Below are positions 44,084-53,137 of a DNA stretch of 64,000 nt, in pieces. The stretch is from Polaromonas sp. JS666 (GTDB taxonomy: Bacteria; Pseudomonadota; Gammaproteobacteria; Burkholderiales; Burkholderiaceae_C): contig NZ_FNHX01000002.1 in assembly GCF_900103405.1 (NCBI RefSeq), positions 128,496-192,495 of the forward strand. Reading direction: 5' to 3'. A model generated the notes under the pieces. It did not search any database. It had not been told where the DNA came from and saw nothing but the letters and a program-made list of their open reading frames with translations. A program made the translations under genes and the position numbers. The stretch's first letter is position 1, and each line of letters starts with the position of its first letter.

Positions 44084-44152
44084 GCAAAAGCCCTGAGGGC
44101 GGCCGCGTGCCCGGGCGGTTTGGGCCGGGCACGAAGCCGCTACACTCATTTG

Positions 44153-44707
44153 ATGCACCGCCTTCCCCTGAAACACTGCCGCGTCTGCGGTACCGCCGTG
44201 GCCTACAGGCTGCCGGATGACGGCGACACCAAGGAGCGCGCGGTCTGCCCGGCCTGCAACACCGTCCACTACGAAAACCCGCTCAACGTGGTCGGCACCG
44301 TGCCCACCTGGGGCGAGGACGGCGCGCAGGTGCTGCTCTGCAAACGCAATATCGAGCCGCGATGGGGCAAGTGGACGCTGCCCGCGGGCTTCATGGAACT
44401 GGGCGAAACCACCGCCCAGGGCGCGGCCCGCGAGACCGATGAAGAGGCCGGCGCGCAGTTTGAAATGCTGGGCCTTTTCACCGTGATGAACGTGGTGCGC
44501 GTCGGCCAGGTCCATTTGTTTTACCGGGCGCGGCTTTTGAGCACCGAGTTCAATCCCGGCCACGAAACCATAGAGGCACGGTTGTTCACTGAGGCCGAAA
44601 TTCCCTGGGATGAGATCGCCTTCAAGACGGTCAAGGAAACCCTGGAGCGTTATTTTGAAGACAGGCGCAAGGGCGCCTTCGGTATCCATACCGCCGACAT
44701 CACCTGA
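44153..44707 (+). CDS. NUDIX hydrolase with N-terminal zinc ribbon
   Basis: A 184-residue protein. Cys9/Cys12 (CRVCG) and Cys32/Cys35 (CPAC) form a zinc ribbon similar to NudC or NrtR-like ADP-ribose hydrolases. The NUDIX box GFMELGETTAQGAARETDEEAG (79-100) is complete. It is probably a nucleotide-sugar or NAD/ADP-ribose pyrophosphatase. The ATG at 44153 gives the zinc-ribbon N-terminus directly. Confidence 0.9.
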   Translation: MHRLPLKHCRVCGTAVAYRLPDDGDTKERAVCPACNTVHYENPLNVVGTVPTWGEDGAQVLLCKRNIEPRWGKWTLPAGFMELGETTAQGAARETDEEAGAQFEMLGLFTVMNVVRVGQVHLFYRARLLSTEFNPGHETIEARLFTEAEIPWDEIAFKTVKETLERYFEDRRKGAFGIHTADIT

Positions 44708-44847
44708 GCGCTGGCAGACCGCGCAACCCGTCCGGGCAGACCCGGTAGAATTTCCCGCATACCGGCGAATCCCCTACAAGGCCTTCGCTTTCACCCGGCC
44801 CCGCGGCCAGGTTCCTTTCCCTGTCTCCCACACCCTCCCCGGAATCC

Positions 44848-45837
44848 ATGTTCAATACCGCGATCTTTTTCCGCATTGCCGATGATTTTGTGTTGCCGCC
44901 CCTGGAGGCGTTGGAAGAAATTTTCCAGTCCCACCGCTTTGTGCCCTGCGGCGCGACCGAGCCCGAGTCCAGCGGCTGGGTCCCGCCGCGCGGCAACAAA
45001 AGCACCGTGCTGCTCGAAAGCGTGGGCCGCTCGGTGATCGCGCGGCTGTGCACAGAGCGCCGGCCCGTACCCTCCTCGGCTGTCAAGGCCGCGGTGGACG
45101 AGCGCATTGAGAAGTACAAGGAAGAAACCGGCCGCGAGCGCGTGGGCGCCAAGATCAAAAAAGAGTTCAAGCAGGAAGTCATGCTGGACCTGCTGCCGCG
45201 CGCCTTCACCAAACGATCGACCACCACGCTGTGGATAGACCCGGTGAACAAATTCCTGGTGGTCGATTCCGGCAACCTCACGGGCGCCGACAAGGTCATC
45301 AGCTACCTGGTGGAGGCGCTCAGCGAAATCCCCGGCGCCCTGCCCGGCCTCAAGGCCAGCCCCATACAGACGCAGATGTCGGCCGCCGCCGCGATGTCGC
45401 ACTGGCTGTCGACGCGCGAAGCGCCCTACAACTTCACCGTGGACCGCGACTGCGAACTCAAGACACCCGACGACCAGAAGGCCACGGTGCGCTATTCGCG
45501 CCACACCCTGGACATCGACGAGGTGGCCCAGCACATCGCCGCCGGCAAGCTGCCCACACAGCTGGCCATGACCTGGAACGAGCGTGTGTCCTTTGTCCTG
45601 ACCGAAACCGCGCAGCTCAAAAAACTCAAGCTGCTCGACGTGGTGCTGGACGGTGTGCAGGAAAGCGGCAAGGACGACGACGGTTTTGACACCGACGCGG
45701 CCATCATCACCGGCGAGCTGTCCTCGCTGATCCCCGATGTGCTCGATGCGCTGGGCGGCGAACTGGGCGAAGGCGAGGCCGCTGCCGGGCAAGCTGAAGT
45801 CGCGGCCCCGCCCGAACTGGCCCCTGAACCCGCCTGA
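44848..45837 (+). CDS. rdgC: Recombination-associated protein RdgC
   Basis: A 329-residue ring-forming DNA-binding protein that limits RecA activity. NTAIFFRIADDFVLPPLEALEEI at the N-terminus, SVIARLCTERRPVPSSAV, FKQEVMLDLLPRAFTKRS and LWIDPVNKFLVVDSG are RdgC hallmarks. The C-terminus is Ala/Glu/Pro-rich and longer than in E. coli. It stands alone. Confidence 0.95.
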   Translation: MFNTAIFFRIADDFVLPPLEALEEIFQSHRFVPCGATEPESSGWVPPRGNKSTVLLESVGRSVIARLCTERRPVPSSAVKAAVDERIEKYKEETGRERVGAKIKKEFKQEVMLDLLPRAFTKRSTTTLWIDPVNKFLVVDSGNLTGADKVISYLVEALSEIPGALPGLKASPIQTQMSAAAAMSHWLSTREAPYNFTVDRDCELKTPDDQKATVRYSRHTLDIDEVAQHIAAGKLPTQLAMTWNERVSFVLTETAQLKKLKLLDVVLDGVQESGKDDDGFDTDAAIITGELSSLIPDVLDALGGELGEGEAAAGQAEVAAPPELAPEPA

Positions 45838-45947
45838 GCACTCAGGGTTTTCCGGGAGTTGAAATCCCGCGGTGGCGGCGCCAATTGAACAGGTAGCCGC
45901 GCGAGTTCCCGCTGCGGCGGCATCCCTCGCACAAGGTCGTGAACACC

Positions 45948-46661
45948 ATGGTGAAACCCCAACACATCGGCATCGTCGGCTGCTCCGCGGAAGGCGCGGC
46001 GCTTTGTTACCAGACCATCTGCGCCGAAGGCGCCAAACTGCTGGGCCCGCACGCACATCCCGAGGTATCGCTGCATACGCCCTCGCTCTCCGACTACATG
46101 GCCTGCATTTACCAAAACGACTGGCGCGGTGTGGGCGACATCATGCTGGCCTCGGCCCACAAGCTCAAGGCGGCGGGCGCCGAGTTCCTGGTCTGCCCCG
46201 ACAACACCATCCACCAGGCCTTCGCCCACGTGGAGGCGCGCTCGCCCCTGCCCTGGCTGCACATTGCCGAGGTCGTCGCCGCGGAGGCCGCGCAGCGCGG
46301 ATTTTTGCGCCTGGGCATCACCGGCACCCGCTGGCTGGTGGGCAGCGAGGTCTATCCTGAAAAACTCCGTGCACGCGGGCTGGACTACCTGCGGCCCACC
46401 GACGCCGAACGCGACGAGATCAACCGCATCATCATGGACGAGCTGGTGTACGGCGTGTTCAAACCCGAGGCAATCACCTATTTCCAGCAAGTCATGTCGC
46501 GCATGAAAGGCGCGGGCTGCGATGCCGTGGTGCTGGGCTGCACCGAGATTCCGCTGATCATGAGCGACGCGAACTCGCCCTTGCCGACTCTGGACTCGAC
46601 GCGCCTGCTGGCGCGGGCCGCGCTTCGCCGGGCGGTGCAGGGCACTGTCGCCGCGGTGTAA
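45948..46661 (+). CDS. Aspartate/glutamate racemase family protein
   Basis: A 237-residue PLP-independent racemase. The two catalytic cysteines are Cys83 in FLVCPDNTIHQ and Cys198 in VVLGCTEIPLI. HIGIVGCSAEGAALCYQTI is the N-terminal block. It resembles YgeA-type aspartate racemases. A GTG three codons upstream (45939) is an alternative start. Free-standing, followed by the tRNA-Pro terminator on the opposite strand. Confidence 0.9.
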   Translation: MVKPQHIGIVGCSAEGAALCYQTICAEGAKLLGPHAHPEVSLHTPSLSDYMACIYQNDWRGVGDIMLASAHKLKAAGAEFLVCPDNTIHQAFAHVEARSPLPWLHIAEVVAAEAAQRGFLRLGITGTRWLVGSEVYPEKLRARGLDYLRPTDAERDEINRIIMDELVYGVFKPEAITYFQQVMSRMKGAGCDAVVLGCTEIPLIMSDANSPLPTLDSTRLLARAALRRAVQGTVAAV

Positions 46662-46675
46662 TCGCAAGCAGAAAC

Positions 46676-46706
46676 AAAAAAGCCGGTTAGCAAACGCTAA
46701 CCGGCT
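46676..46706 (-). terminator. Terminator of the tRNA-Pro transcript
   Basis: AGCCGGTTAGC and GCTAACCGGCT pair perfectly (11 bp, 4-base loop) and on the minus strand run into TTTTTGTTT. It lies 16 bp beyond the tRNA 3' end. Confidence 0.9.
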
Positions 46707-46721
46707 CTCTGCTGGTTTTAA

Positions 46722-46798
46722 TGGTCGGTGTGAAAGGATTCGAACCTTCGACCCCTTGCACCCCATGCAAGTGCGCTACCAGGCTGCGCCACACACCG
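46722..46798 (-). tRNA. tRNA-Pro (anticodon GGG)
   Basis: A 77-nt minus-strand tRNA with encoded CCA. The acceptor stem CGGTGTG pairs with CACACCG; discriminator A follows. The D arm has GCGCAGCCTGGTAGCGC, the anticodon stem CTTGC/GCAAG encloses ATGGGGT with anticodon GGG, and the T arm has GGTTCGAATCC. It is the last element of the thrS-to-ihfA-merR region, a common betaproteobacterial arrangement. Confidence 0.97.
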
Positions 46799-46834
46799 AC
46801 AAGCCTTAGATTATAGCCTGCCGCAAAGCACTTC

Positions 46835-47323
46835 TCAGTGGTTGTTGCTCAGGAGATCACGGATTTCGAACAACTCGCGGCGCACCAGCAGCAACCTTTG
46901 CTGCGCGGCAGCCCCTGTGGGCAGGTCGGCGCCCTCGGGTTCGCTGTCTTCAAAGTCGGCGTGATCGGTTGAATCCTCAAAATCCTCGAGCAGCGAATCG
47001 CCGCCTTCAAGCACTTCAACACCGTCGAGCATGACCTCCCCGTTGCGTCGCTTGTCGCGTTCGATCTGGACGATTTCCTGGAGCTTGTTGCGCGCGCCGC
47101 TGATCGTGAAGCCCTGGTCATAGAGCAGGTCGCGGATGCGCCGGATCATGAGCACCTCATGGTGCTGGTAGTAGCGCCGGTTGCCGCGCCTTTTCATCGG
47201 GCGCAGCTGCGTAAACTCCTGCTCCCAATAACGGAGCACGTGAGGTTTGACGCCGCACAAATCGCTGACTTCACCGATAGTGAAATAGCGTTTCGCCGGA
47301 ATGGGTGGAAGAGTTTTCTCCAA
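46835..47323 (-). CDS. MerR family transcriptional regulator linked to ihfA
   Basis: A 162-residue MerR-type protein. The HTH YFTIGEVSDLCGVKPHVLRYWEQEF, wing RGNRRYYQHHEVLMIRRIRDLLYDQGFTISGARNKL and a Glu/Asp-rich region (95-130) are visible, and no metal-binding Cys pattern is present. Homologues almost always follow ihfA in Burkholderiales; their function is undescribed to my knowledge. The only reasonable start is TTG at 47323. Confidence 0.9.
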   Translation of the reverse strand: MEKTLPPIPAKRYFTIGEVSDLCGVKPHVLRYWEQEFTQLRPMKRRGNRRYYQHHEVLMIRRIRDLLYDQGFTISGARNKLQEIVQIERDKRRNGEVMLDGVEVLEGGDSLLEDFEDSTDHADFEDSEPEGADLPTGAAAQQRLLLVRRELFEIRDLLSNNH

Positions 47324-47500
47324 TTAAATCAATGCGCTAAGGAGGAAACCTCCAAATCTACTCTAAGTCGAAAGTTAGCGCAAAGAGTTGCTTGGCTTTT
47401 TTGAAATCTGTTGCTCCGTCACACAAGTAACACGAAGTTACCAATCCATCGCTACGGTGCAATAAGGCGGTGTCCGCGCCGCCGGGAGCGCGGGCCCAGG

Positions 47501-47827
47501 CTATTCGGCCGGGTTTTCGCCCTGGATCTGGTCTTTGAGCTTGTGGCTGGCGTGGAAAGTGACCACGCGGCGGGCCTGGATGGGGATGGCTTCGCCGGTG
47601 CGGGGGTTGCGGCCGGGGCGCGGGGCCTTGGTGCGGATCTGGAAATTGCCAAAACCGGAAATTTTTACATCATTTCCGTCCACCAGGCTGTCTGAAATCA
47701 GGTCGAAAAACGCATCGATCATGTCTTTCGATTCGCGTTTGTTGAGCCCGATCTGCTCAAACAGCAATTCGGCGAGGTGCGCCTTGGTCAGTGCCGGGGT
47801 CTCCAGGCTTTCTACAGAAAATTCCAT
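47501..47827 (-). CDS. ihfA: Integration host factor, alpha subunit
   Basis: A 108-residue HU/IHF-fold DNA-bending protein. [31 protein letters not shown], then the beta-arm [26 protein letters not shown], carry the alpha-type signature including the Pro tip. It works as a heterodimer with IhfB. It directly follows pheT, as in many proteobacteria. Confidence 0.96.
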   Translation of the reverse strand: MEFSVESLETPALTKAHLAELLFEQIGLNKRESKDMIDAFFDLISDSLVDGNDVKISGFGNFQIRTKAPRPGRNPRTGEAIPIQARRVVTFHASHKLKDQIQGENPAE

Positions 47828-47874
47828 GCGGCAGTGCTCCTGGCGTTTTTTATTTTGGAAGGTTCGTGGAAGCC

Positions 47875-50301
47875 TCAGGCACGCAGGCGCGCCCCGAGTT
47901 GACCCTGCAGATTCGCGAGAACCGCCTGAACGGCCGCCTCAATCTCCTCGTCGGTCAGTGTAGCGGTGTCGCTCGAAAGCACCAAGCGCACGGCCAGGCT
48001 TTTTTCACCCAGTTGCATGCTGGCGCTGGCCTGCTGCGGCCTGTAGACGTCAAACAGGGTGGCGTCCTTGAGCAGGCCTTGCGTGGCTGCGCCGTGGATG
48101 GCCGCCATGAGCGCGGCGTGCGTGGCGCCCTCCGGCACGATGACGGCGATGTCGCGCTCCACGGGCTGCAGTTTGCTGACCGGCTTGAATTCGGGCACCG
48201 GGCGCTGCAGGACCGCGTCCAGTTCGAGCTCGAACAGCAAAGGCGCCTGGGCAAGGTCATAACCCTGGCGCCACTGCGGATGCAGCTCGCCGACAAAGCC
48301 TATGGCCTTGCCGCCCACCGACACGCTGGCGCAGCGGCCGGGGTGCATGGCGGGATGCGCGGCGGGCGCAAAGACCGCCTGGAGCGGCGCGAGCAAAGCC
48401 TCGACATCGCCCTTGACGTCAAAGAAATCCACCGTCTTGTCAGATTGGCTCCAATTGAGGGCGGCCCGCGGCCCGTAGGCCAGACCCGACACGCGCATGG
48501 GCTGGTTGAAGCCGGCTACGCTGGTGTCGGTGTTCTGGGCCTGGGCATCGCGCAGGAAGACACGGCCCAGCTCAAACACGTTCACGCGGGAGGCCTTGCG
48601 GTCCAGGTTGAACTTGAGCACCTGCAGCAGCGAGCCCAGCAGCGAGGAGCGCATGACGCTCATCTGGCTGGCAATCGGGTTGAGCAGCTTGATGGGGTTA
48701 GCGTTGCCGGCGAGTTCGTGCTCCCAGCGCTCTTCCACGAAGCTGAAGTTAATGGTTTCCTGGTAACCCAGCGAAGCCAGCGCGCGGCGCACGGCAAAGG
48801 GGCTGCGCTCGGCCTCAAGGCGCAGCCGCGCCGTGATGGGCGCCAGCGGCGGCATGTCGGGCAACTGCTGGTAGCCCACCATGCGCACCACCTCTTCGAT
48901 GAGGTCTTCCTCAATCTGCAGGTCAAAGCGGTAGCTGGGCGGCGTCACCGTGAGGGTGCCCTCGCCCTGCGTCACCGGCAAGCCCAGGCGCTGCAGCGCG
49001 TCCAGGCACTGCGCCTGGGTGAGCGGCATGCCGATCACCTTGGCGGCACGTGCCACGCGCAGGGTGACGGGTGCCGCCTTGGGTACATTGACCTGCTGGT
49101 CGTCCATGGGGCCGCACACGGTTTGCGGCGTGCCGCAGATGTCGATGATCAGCTGGGTGATGCGCTCGATGTGCTCCACGGTCTGGCCGGGGTCAACGCC
49201 GCGCTCGAAACGGTGGCCCGCGTCGGTCGAGAAGTTGTAGCGGCGCGAACGGCCGGCAATGGATTTGGGCCACCAGAAAGCGGCCTCCACGTAAACATGT
49301 TTGGTGTCGTCGGACACCGCGGTGGCGTCGCCGCCCATGATGCCGGCCAGGGACTCAACCTGGGCATCGTCGGCGATCACGCCGACCTTTTCATCGACCG
49401 TCACGGTGTTGCCGTTGAGCAGCTTGAGCGTCTCGCCGGGCTTGCCCCAACGGACGTCAAGCCCGCCGTGGATTTTGTCGAGGTCAAAGATGTGCGAGGG
49501 GCGGCCCAGCTCGAACATCACATAGTTGGAGATGTCGACCAGCGCGGTCACGCTGCGCTGGCCGCAGCGTGCCAGGCGGTCCACCATCCATTGCGGCGTG
49601 GCGGCTTTGGTGTTGACGTTGCGCACCACGCGGCCCGAAAAGCGGCCGCAGAGATCGGGCGCGCTGATTTTGACCGGCACTTTGGTGGCATCGGCAGCGG
49701 CCACGGCCGGGATGGACGGCGTGTGCAGCGGCGCGCCGGTGAGCGCGGCGACTTCACGCGCGACGCCGTAGACGCTCAGGCAATGCGCGAGGTTGGGCGT
49801 GAGCTTGAGGGTAAACAGGGTGTCGTCCAGCCGCAGGTGTTCGCGGATGTCCTGGCCCAGCGGCGCATCGGCGGCCAGCTCGAGCAGGCCGCCATGGTCT
49901 TCGGAGAGCTTGAGTTCGCGCGCCGAGCACAGCATGCCCTGGCTTTCGACACCGCGCAGCTTGCCGACCTTGATCAGGAAAGGTTTGCCGTCTTCGCCAG
50001 GCGGCAGTTCGGCGCCGACCAGGGCGCAGGGCACCTTGATGCCGACGCGGGCGTTGGGCGCACCGCAGACGATGTTGAGCAGGCTGCCCTGCCCCACGTC
50101 GACCTGGCAGACGCGCAGGCGATCGGCGTCAGGATGCTGCACGGCCTCCTTGATCTCGCCGACGACGATCTTGGTGAAAGGCGGCGCCACGGGTTTGAGC
50201 TCTTCGACCTCGAGGCCGGCCATGGTGAGGGTGTCGGCGAGCTGCTGGGTATTGAGCGGCGGGTTGCAGAATTCGCGCAACCAGGATTCTGGGAATTGCA
50301 T
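47875..50301 (-). CDS. pheT: Phenylalanyl-tRNA synthetase beta subunit
   Basis: An 808-residue beta subunit. It has the N-terminal tRNA-binding (EMAP-like) domain (about 40-150: [22 protein letters not shown]), the B3/B4 editing domain, B5 (VAPPSY-like [21 protein letters not shown]) and a C-terminal anticodon-binding FDX-ACB domain. The ATG at 50301 ([11 protein letters not shown]) has AAGGT upstream and matches family length. It lies 31 bp after pheS, in the same operon. Confidence 0.97.
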   Translation of the reverse strand: MQFPESWLREFCNPPLNTQQLADTLTMAGLEVEELKPVAPPFTKIVVGEIKEAVQHPDADRLRVCQVDVGQGSLLNIVCGAPNARVGIKVPCALVGAELPPGEDGKPFLIKVGKLRGVESQGMLCSARELKLSEDHGGLLELAADAPLGQDIREHLRLDDTLFTLKLTPNLAHCLSVYGVAREVAALTGAPLHTPSIPAVAAADATKVPVKISAPDLCGRFSGRVVRNVNTKAATPQWMVDRLARCGQRSVTALVDISNYVMFELGRPSHIFDLDKIHGGLDVRWGKPGETLKLLNGNTVTVDEKVGVIADDAQVESLAGIMGGDATAVSDDTKHVYVEAAFWWPKSIAGRSRRYNFSTDAGHRFERGVDPGQTVEHIERITQLIIDICGTPQTVCGPMDDQQVNVPKAAPVTLRVARAAKVIGMPLTQAQCLDALQRLGLPVTQGEGTLTVTPPSYRFDLQIEEDLIEEVVRMVGYQQLPDMPPLAPITARLRLEAERSPFAVRRALASLGYQETINFSFVEERWEHELAGNANPIKLLNPIASQMSVMRSSLLGSLLQVLKFNLDRKASRVNVFELGRVFLRDAQAQNTDTSVAGFNQPMRVSGLAYGPRAALNWSQSDKTVDFFDVKGDVEALLAPLQAVFAPAAHPAMHPGRCASVSVGGKAIGFVGELHPQWRQGYDLAQAPLLFELELDAVLQRPVPEFKPVSKLQPVERDIAVIVPEGATHAALMAAIHGAATQGLLKDATLFDVYRPQQASASMQLGEKSLAVRLVLSSDTATLTDEEIEAAVQAVLANLQGQLGARLRA

Positions 50302-50332
50302 GGTGAGACCTTGTTGTTCTTGTTCTTGTGGC

Positions 50333-51397
50333 TTATGACTGGAACTGCGAGAGGAAGCGGATGTCACCGTCGAAGAACAGGCGCAGGTCGTTGACGCCAT
50401 AGCGCAGCATGGTCAGGCGGTCCGGGCCCATGCCGAAGGCAAAGCCGATGTATTTCTCGGGGTCCAGGCCCATGTTGCGCACCACGTTCGGGTGCACCTG
50501 GCCGGAGCCGGCTACTTCCAGCCAGCGGCCGGCAAGCGGGCCGGTCTGGAACTGGATGTCGATCTCGGCGCTGGGCTCGGTGAAGGGGAAAAAGCTGGGC
50601 CTAAAACGCAGCACCAGGTCGTCGCTTTCAAAGAAGGTGCGGCAAAAATCGGTGAAGACGAACTTGAGGTCCTTGAAGCTCACGTTCTCGCCTATCCACA
50701 GGCCTTCGCACTGGTGGAACATGGGCGAGTGGGTGGCGTCGCTGTCGACGCGGTAGGTGCGGCCCGGCGCGATGACACGGATCTCAGGCATGCGGCCGCC
50801 GGCATCAATCAGGGCACGGTGCTTCTTGACATGCTGCACCGCATAGCGGATTTGCATCGGGCTGGTGTGGGTGCGCAGCAAGTTGGGCGCGGCCTCGGAG
50901 CCGCCTTCGACGTAGAAGGTGTCGTGCATGGACCGCGCCGGATGGTCTTCCGGCGTGTTGAGCGCGGTGAAGTTGAACCAGTCGGTCTCGATCTCGGGGC
51001 CCTGGGCGACGTCGAAGCCCATGGAGCCAAAAATGCCTTCGATACGCTCCAGCGTCAGCGACACGGGATGCAGGCCGCCCTGCACGCGCTGGCGGCCGGG
51101 CAGGCTCACGTCGAGCGCTTCGGCTTTGAGCTGCTTTTGCAGTTCGGCATCGGCCAACGCCTGGCGGCGCGCGTTCAGCGCTGCCTCAATGGCCTGCTTG
51201 GCCAGGTTGATGGCGGCGCCGCGCGATTTTTTCTCTTCCACGGTGAGGGCCGCCATGCCCTTCATCAACTCGGTCACACGGCCGGTCTTGCCCAGGAACT
51301 GCGCTTTGGCGTTTTCCAGGTCGGCGGGCGTATTGGCCTGCGCAAAGCTGGCCTGGGCGCTGCTGACCAGTTCTTGGAGGGCATCAGGTTGGGTCAT
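50333..51397 (-). CDS. pheS: Phenylalanyl-tRNA synthetase alpha subunit
   Basis: A 354-residue class II catalytic subunit. The N-terminal coiled coil (1-100) binds tRNA. Motif 2 lies near [23 protein letters not shown], and [18 protein letters not shown] is motif 3. [16 protein letters not shown] is the Phe-binding region. The ATG at 51397 overlaps a 31-codon upstream frame by 4 bp; tandem hairpins lie between rplT and pheS. Confidence 0.97.
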   Translation of the reverse strand: MTQPDALQELVSSAQASFAQANTPADLENAKAQFLGKTGRVTELMKGMAALTVEEKKSRGAAINLAKQAIEAALNARRQALADAELQKQLKAEALDVSLPGRQRVQGGLHPVSLTLERIEGIFGSMGFDVAQGPEIETDWFNFTALNTPEDHPARSMHDTFYVEGGSEAAPNLLRTHTSPMQIRYAVQHVKKHRALIDAGGRMPEIRVIAPGRTYRVDSDATHSPMFHQCEGLWIGENVSFKDLKFVFTDFCRTFFESDDLVLRFRPSFFPFTEPSAEIDIQFQTGPLAGRWLEVAGSGQVHPNVVRNMGLDPEKYIGFAFGMGPDRLTMLRYGVNDLRLFFDGDIRFLSQFQS

Positions 51398-51489
51398 ACG
51401 TTCTCTTGTTCGAAATACAAAACGGCAAAGGCGCTTTCGGCAGCACTCGCATCACGCCGACTGAGAGTAAGCACTGCGGAAAAAACCAT
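51394..51489 (-). CDS. Possible 31-codon leader ORF overlapping the pheS start
   Basis: An ATG inside the T-run after the rplT-pheS terminator opens [20 protein letters not shown], which continues through FAVLYF to a TGA overlapping the pheS ATG (ATGA). Three Phe codons and a Tyr are present but not clustered. It has no clear ribosome site. Coupled translation or a fortuitous frame are both possible. Confidence 0.35.
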   Translation of the reverse strand: MVFSAVLTLSRRDASAAESAFAVLYFEQENV

Positions 51490-51525
51490 AAAAAAGGGCC
51501 AGAGCCTTTTCAAGCTCCAGCCCTT
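51490..51525 (-). terminator. Terminator-like hairpin between rplT and pheS
   Basis: On the minus strand AAGGGCTGGAGC pairs with GCTCTGGCCCTT (12 bp, two G-U) around an 8-base loop and runs into six Ts. A second hairpin (51538-51567, arms AGGCAGT/ACTGCCT with ATTGA/TCAAT inside) precedes it. It would end the infC-rpmI-rplT transcript or attenuate pheST. Confidence 0.8.
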
Positions 51526-51577
51526 ATTTTCTTGCGTAGGCAGTGATTGATAGCGTCAATACTGCCTGGCCTGAAAA

Positions 51578-51937
51578 TCAGGCGGCCAGCTTGGCTTTCA
51601 CCTGTTCAACGATGGCGCCGAAAGCAGCGCTGTCATTGATGGCCATGTCGGACAGAACCTTACGGTCGATCTCGATACCGGCTTTCTTCAGGCCGTTGGC
51701 GAACTGGCTGTAGGTCAGGCCGAATGAACGGCTTGCAGCATTGATACGGGCGATCCACAACTGGCGGAACACGCGCTTCTTGGTACGGCGGTCACGGTAG
51801 GCATATTGCCCGGCCTTCATTACCGCTTCTTTGGCGATACGGAAGACATTGCCGCGGCGGCCGCGGAAACCTTTTGCAAGGGTTAAAACTTTTTTGTGGC
51901 GGGCGCGAGCCGTTACACCACGTTTGACGCGAGGCAT
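51578..51937 (-). CDS. rplT: 50S ribosomal protein L20
   Basis: The 119-residue early-assembly 23S rRNA binding protein: [33 protein letters not shown]-type N-terminus with many Arg/Lys, and FVGRINAASR-like [33 protein letters not shown]. It follows rpmI by 25 bp. L20 represses its own operon in enterobacteria by binding the leader. Confidence 0.98.
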   Translation of the reverse strand: MPRVKRGVTARARHKKVLTLAKGFRGRRGNVFRIAKEAVMKAGQYAYRDRRTKKRVFRQLWIARINAASRSFGLTYSQFANGLKKAGIEIDRKVLSDMAINDSAAFGAIVEQVKAKLAA

Positions 51938-51962
51938 GTGTGTACTCCTTGTTCGTCGTTAA

Positions 51963-52166
51963 TTAAATGCCCTGGCCTGGGAGCATCTGTGCCATGTGAC
52001 CCATATTGGTCTCATGGACAGTCACCGCACCACGCAGATGGCGTTTGTTTTTGGTGGTCTTCTTGGTCAGGATGTGACGTTTGAAGGCTTGGCCGCGCTT
52101 GACGGTACCACCCGGACGAACGCGGAAACGCTTTTTAGCGCCGCTCTTGGTCTTCATTTTGGGCAT
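51963..52166 (-). CDS. rpmI: 50S ribosomal protein L35
   Basis: A 67-residue protein starting [20 protein letters not shown] with [24 protein letters not shown] following. The ATG at 52166 is the family start; a longer frame upstream is spurious. AGGAG precedes the start (AAAAGGAGCATTTACATG). It precedes rplT. Confidence 0.97.
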   Translation of the reverse strand: MPKMKTKSGAKKRFRVRPGGTVKRGQAFKRHILTKKTTKNKRHLRGAVTVHETNMGHMAQMLPGQGI

Positions 52167-52427
52167 GTAAATGCTCCTTTTCATTTGTGCTCGTGAGGCG
52201 CTGCGAACCTTCCGCAGACTTGATGGCCCCGAGCCACTTGTCAGTGGCCGGTGATGACACCTGCCACTGCCGGCGGATGTCTTGCAACATCCGCTGGTCG
52301 CGACGGGCTTGACCCCATCGCTTTCGGAAAGCAGGCTTGTCGCCCACCCTCACAGGAAACACCTTGCGGCATCCCCTCAAAGGCCCGCCGGATCAATCCG
52401 GCAAACCCGTATCTCTTCTGGCTACCC
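52167..52427 (-). promoter_or_regulatory. Structured rpmI-rplT leader
   Basis: A 261-bp non-coding gap between infC and rpmI. It contains perfect hairpins at 52273-52294 (GCGGATGT/ACATCCGC) and 52233-52248 (GCCACT/AGTGGC). In enterobacteria the equivalent region folds into the L20 autoregulatory target, so a similar role is plausible but not shown. Confidence 0.45.
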
Positions 52428-53033
52428 TCAGGCCGCGGCCGAGGGCGCCGGTGCTGCCGCAGTTTCCGCGGCCGGCTTGCCGCCGGGCTTCTTGCGGCCC
52501 GGCGCGATCATCATGACCATCTGCCTGCCTTCAAGCTTGGGAAACTGCTCCACCACGATCAAATCCGCCAATTCGTCGCGAATCCGCGCCAGCAGGGCCA
52601 AACCCAGTTCCTGGTGCGTGATCTCGCGGCCGCGAAAGCGCAAGGTGATCTTGCACTTGTCGCCCTCTTCCAAAAAGCGCTTGATGTTGCGCAATTTGAT
52701 GTTGTAGTCCCCATCGTCAGTGCCGGGCCGGAATTTGACTTCCTTGATCTCGATCACTTTTTGCTTGGACTTCGCTTCCGCCGCCTTCTTCTGCTCGGCG
52801 TACTTGAACTTGCCGTAATCCATCAACCTGCACACGGGCGGAACCGCCGTGGGGGAGATTTCAACAAGGTCAACGTCGGCCTCACCTGCCAGGCGCAAGG
52901 CCTCCGCGATGCTGACAATGCCTAAAGGCTCGTTGTCCGGCCCGGTCAGACGCACTTCGGGGGCCATGATTTCACGGTTCAAGCGGTGCTTGCGTTCTTC
53001 ACGGTGACGGCGGTCACGAAATTCAGTAGCGAT
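52428..53033 (-). CDS. infC: Translation initiation factor IF-3 with ATC start
   Basis: A 201-residue IF-3. The true start is ATC at 53033: AAGGA lies seven bases upstream and the first residues [21 protein letters not shown] match homologues. A TTG 17 codons downstream would delete the conserved N-terminus. Non-ATG (ATT/ATC) starts are the known basis of IF-3 autoregulation. [20 protein letters not shown] and [14 protein letters not shown] are N-domain marks; an Ala/Pro-rich tail extends past the usual end. Confidence 0.95.
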   Translation of the reverse strand: MATEFRDRRHREERKHRLNREIMAPEVRLTGPDNEPLGIVSIAEALRLAGEADVDLVEISPTAVPPVCRLMDYGKFKYAEQKKAAEAKSKQKVIEIKEVKFRPGTDDGDYNIKLRNIKRFLEEGDKCKITLRFRGREITHQELGLALLARIRDELADLIVVEQFPKLEGRQMVMMIAPGRKKPGGKPAAETAAAPAPSAAA

Positions 53034-53051
53034 GGTTCTATCCTTTAACTC

Positions 53052-53081
53052 TTGCTATAAAAGCTATAGCGGCTTGCGCCC
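53052..53081. repeat. Short intergenic element (CTATAG..GGCTTGCGCC)
   Basis: TTGCTATAAAAGCTATAGCG and the following GCTTGCGCCC lie in the 104-bp infC-thrS gap. Related sequences are at 15939-15955 (ACTAGTGGCTTGCGCCC), 25718-25738 (AGCTATCTAGTGGCTTGTACC) and, more degenerate, 6967-6994 and 55125-55144. The recurrence suggests a small dispersed element. Confidence 0.5.
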
Positions 53082-53137
53082 GTCTCACAAGGACGAGAAG
53101 CTCAACCCCAGCAAACTCCGGTGAGTTTGTCGGCAAT

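Noticed and set aside
42974-44689. 571-codon minus-strand frame
   Set aside because: It is antisense to the metallo-beta-lactamase-fold and NUDIX genes, which have clear motifs.
47791-50394. 867-codon open frame on the plus strand
   Set aside because: It lies opposite pheT and mirrors its third-position GC; no family features.
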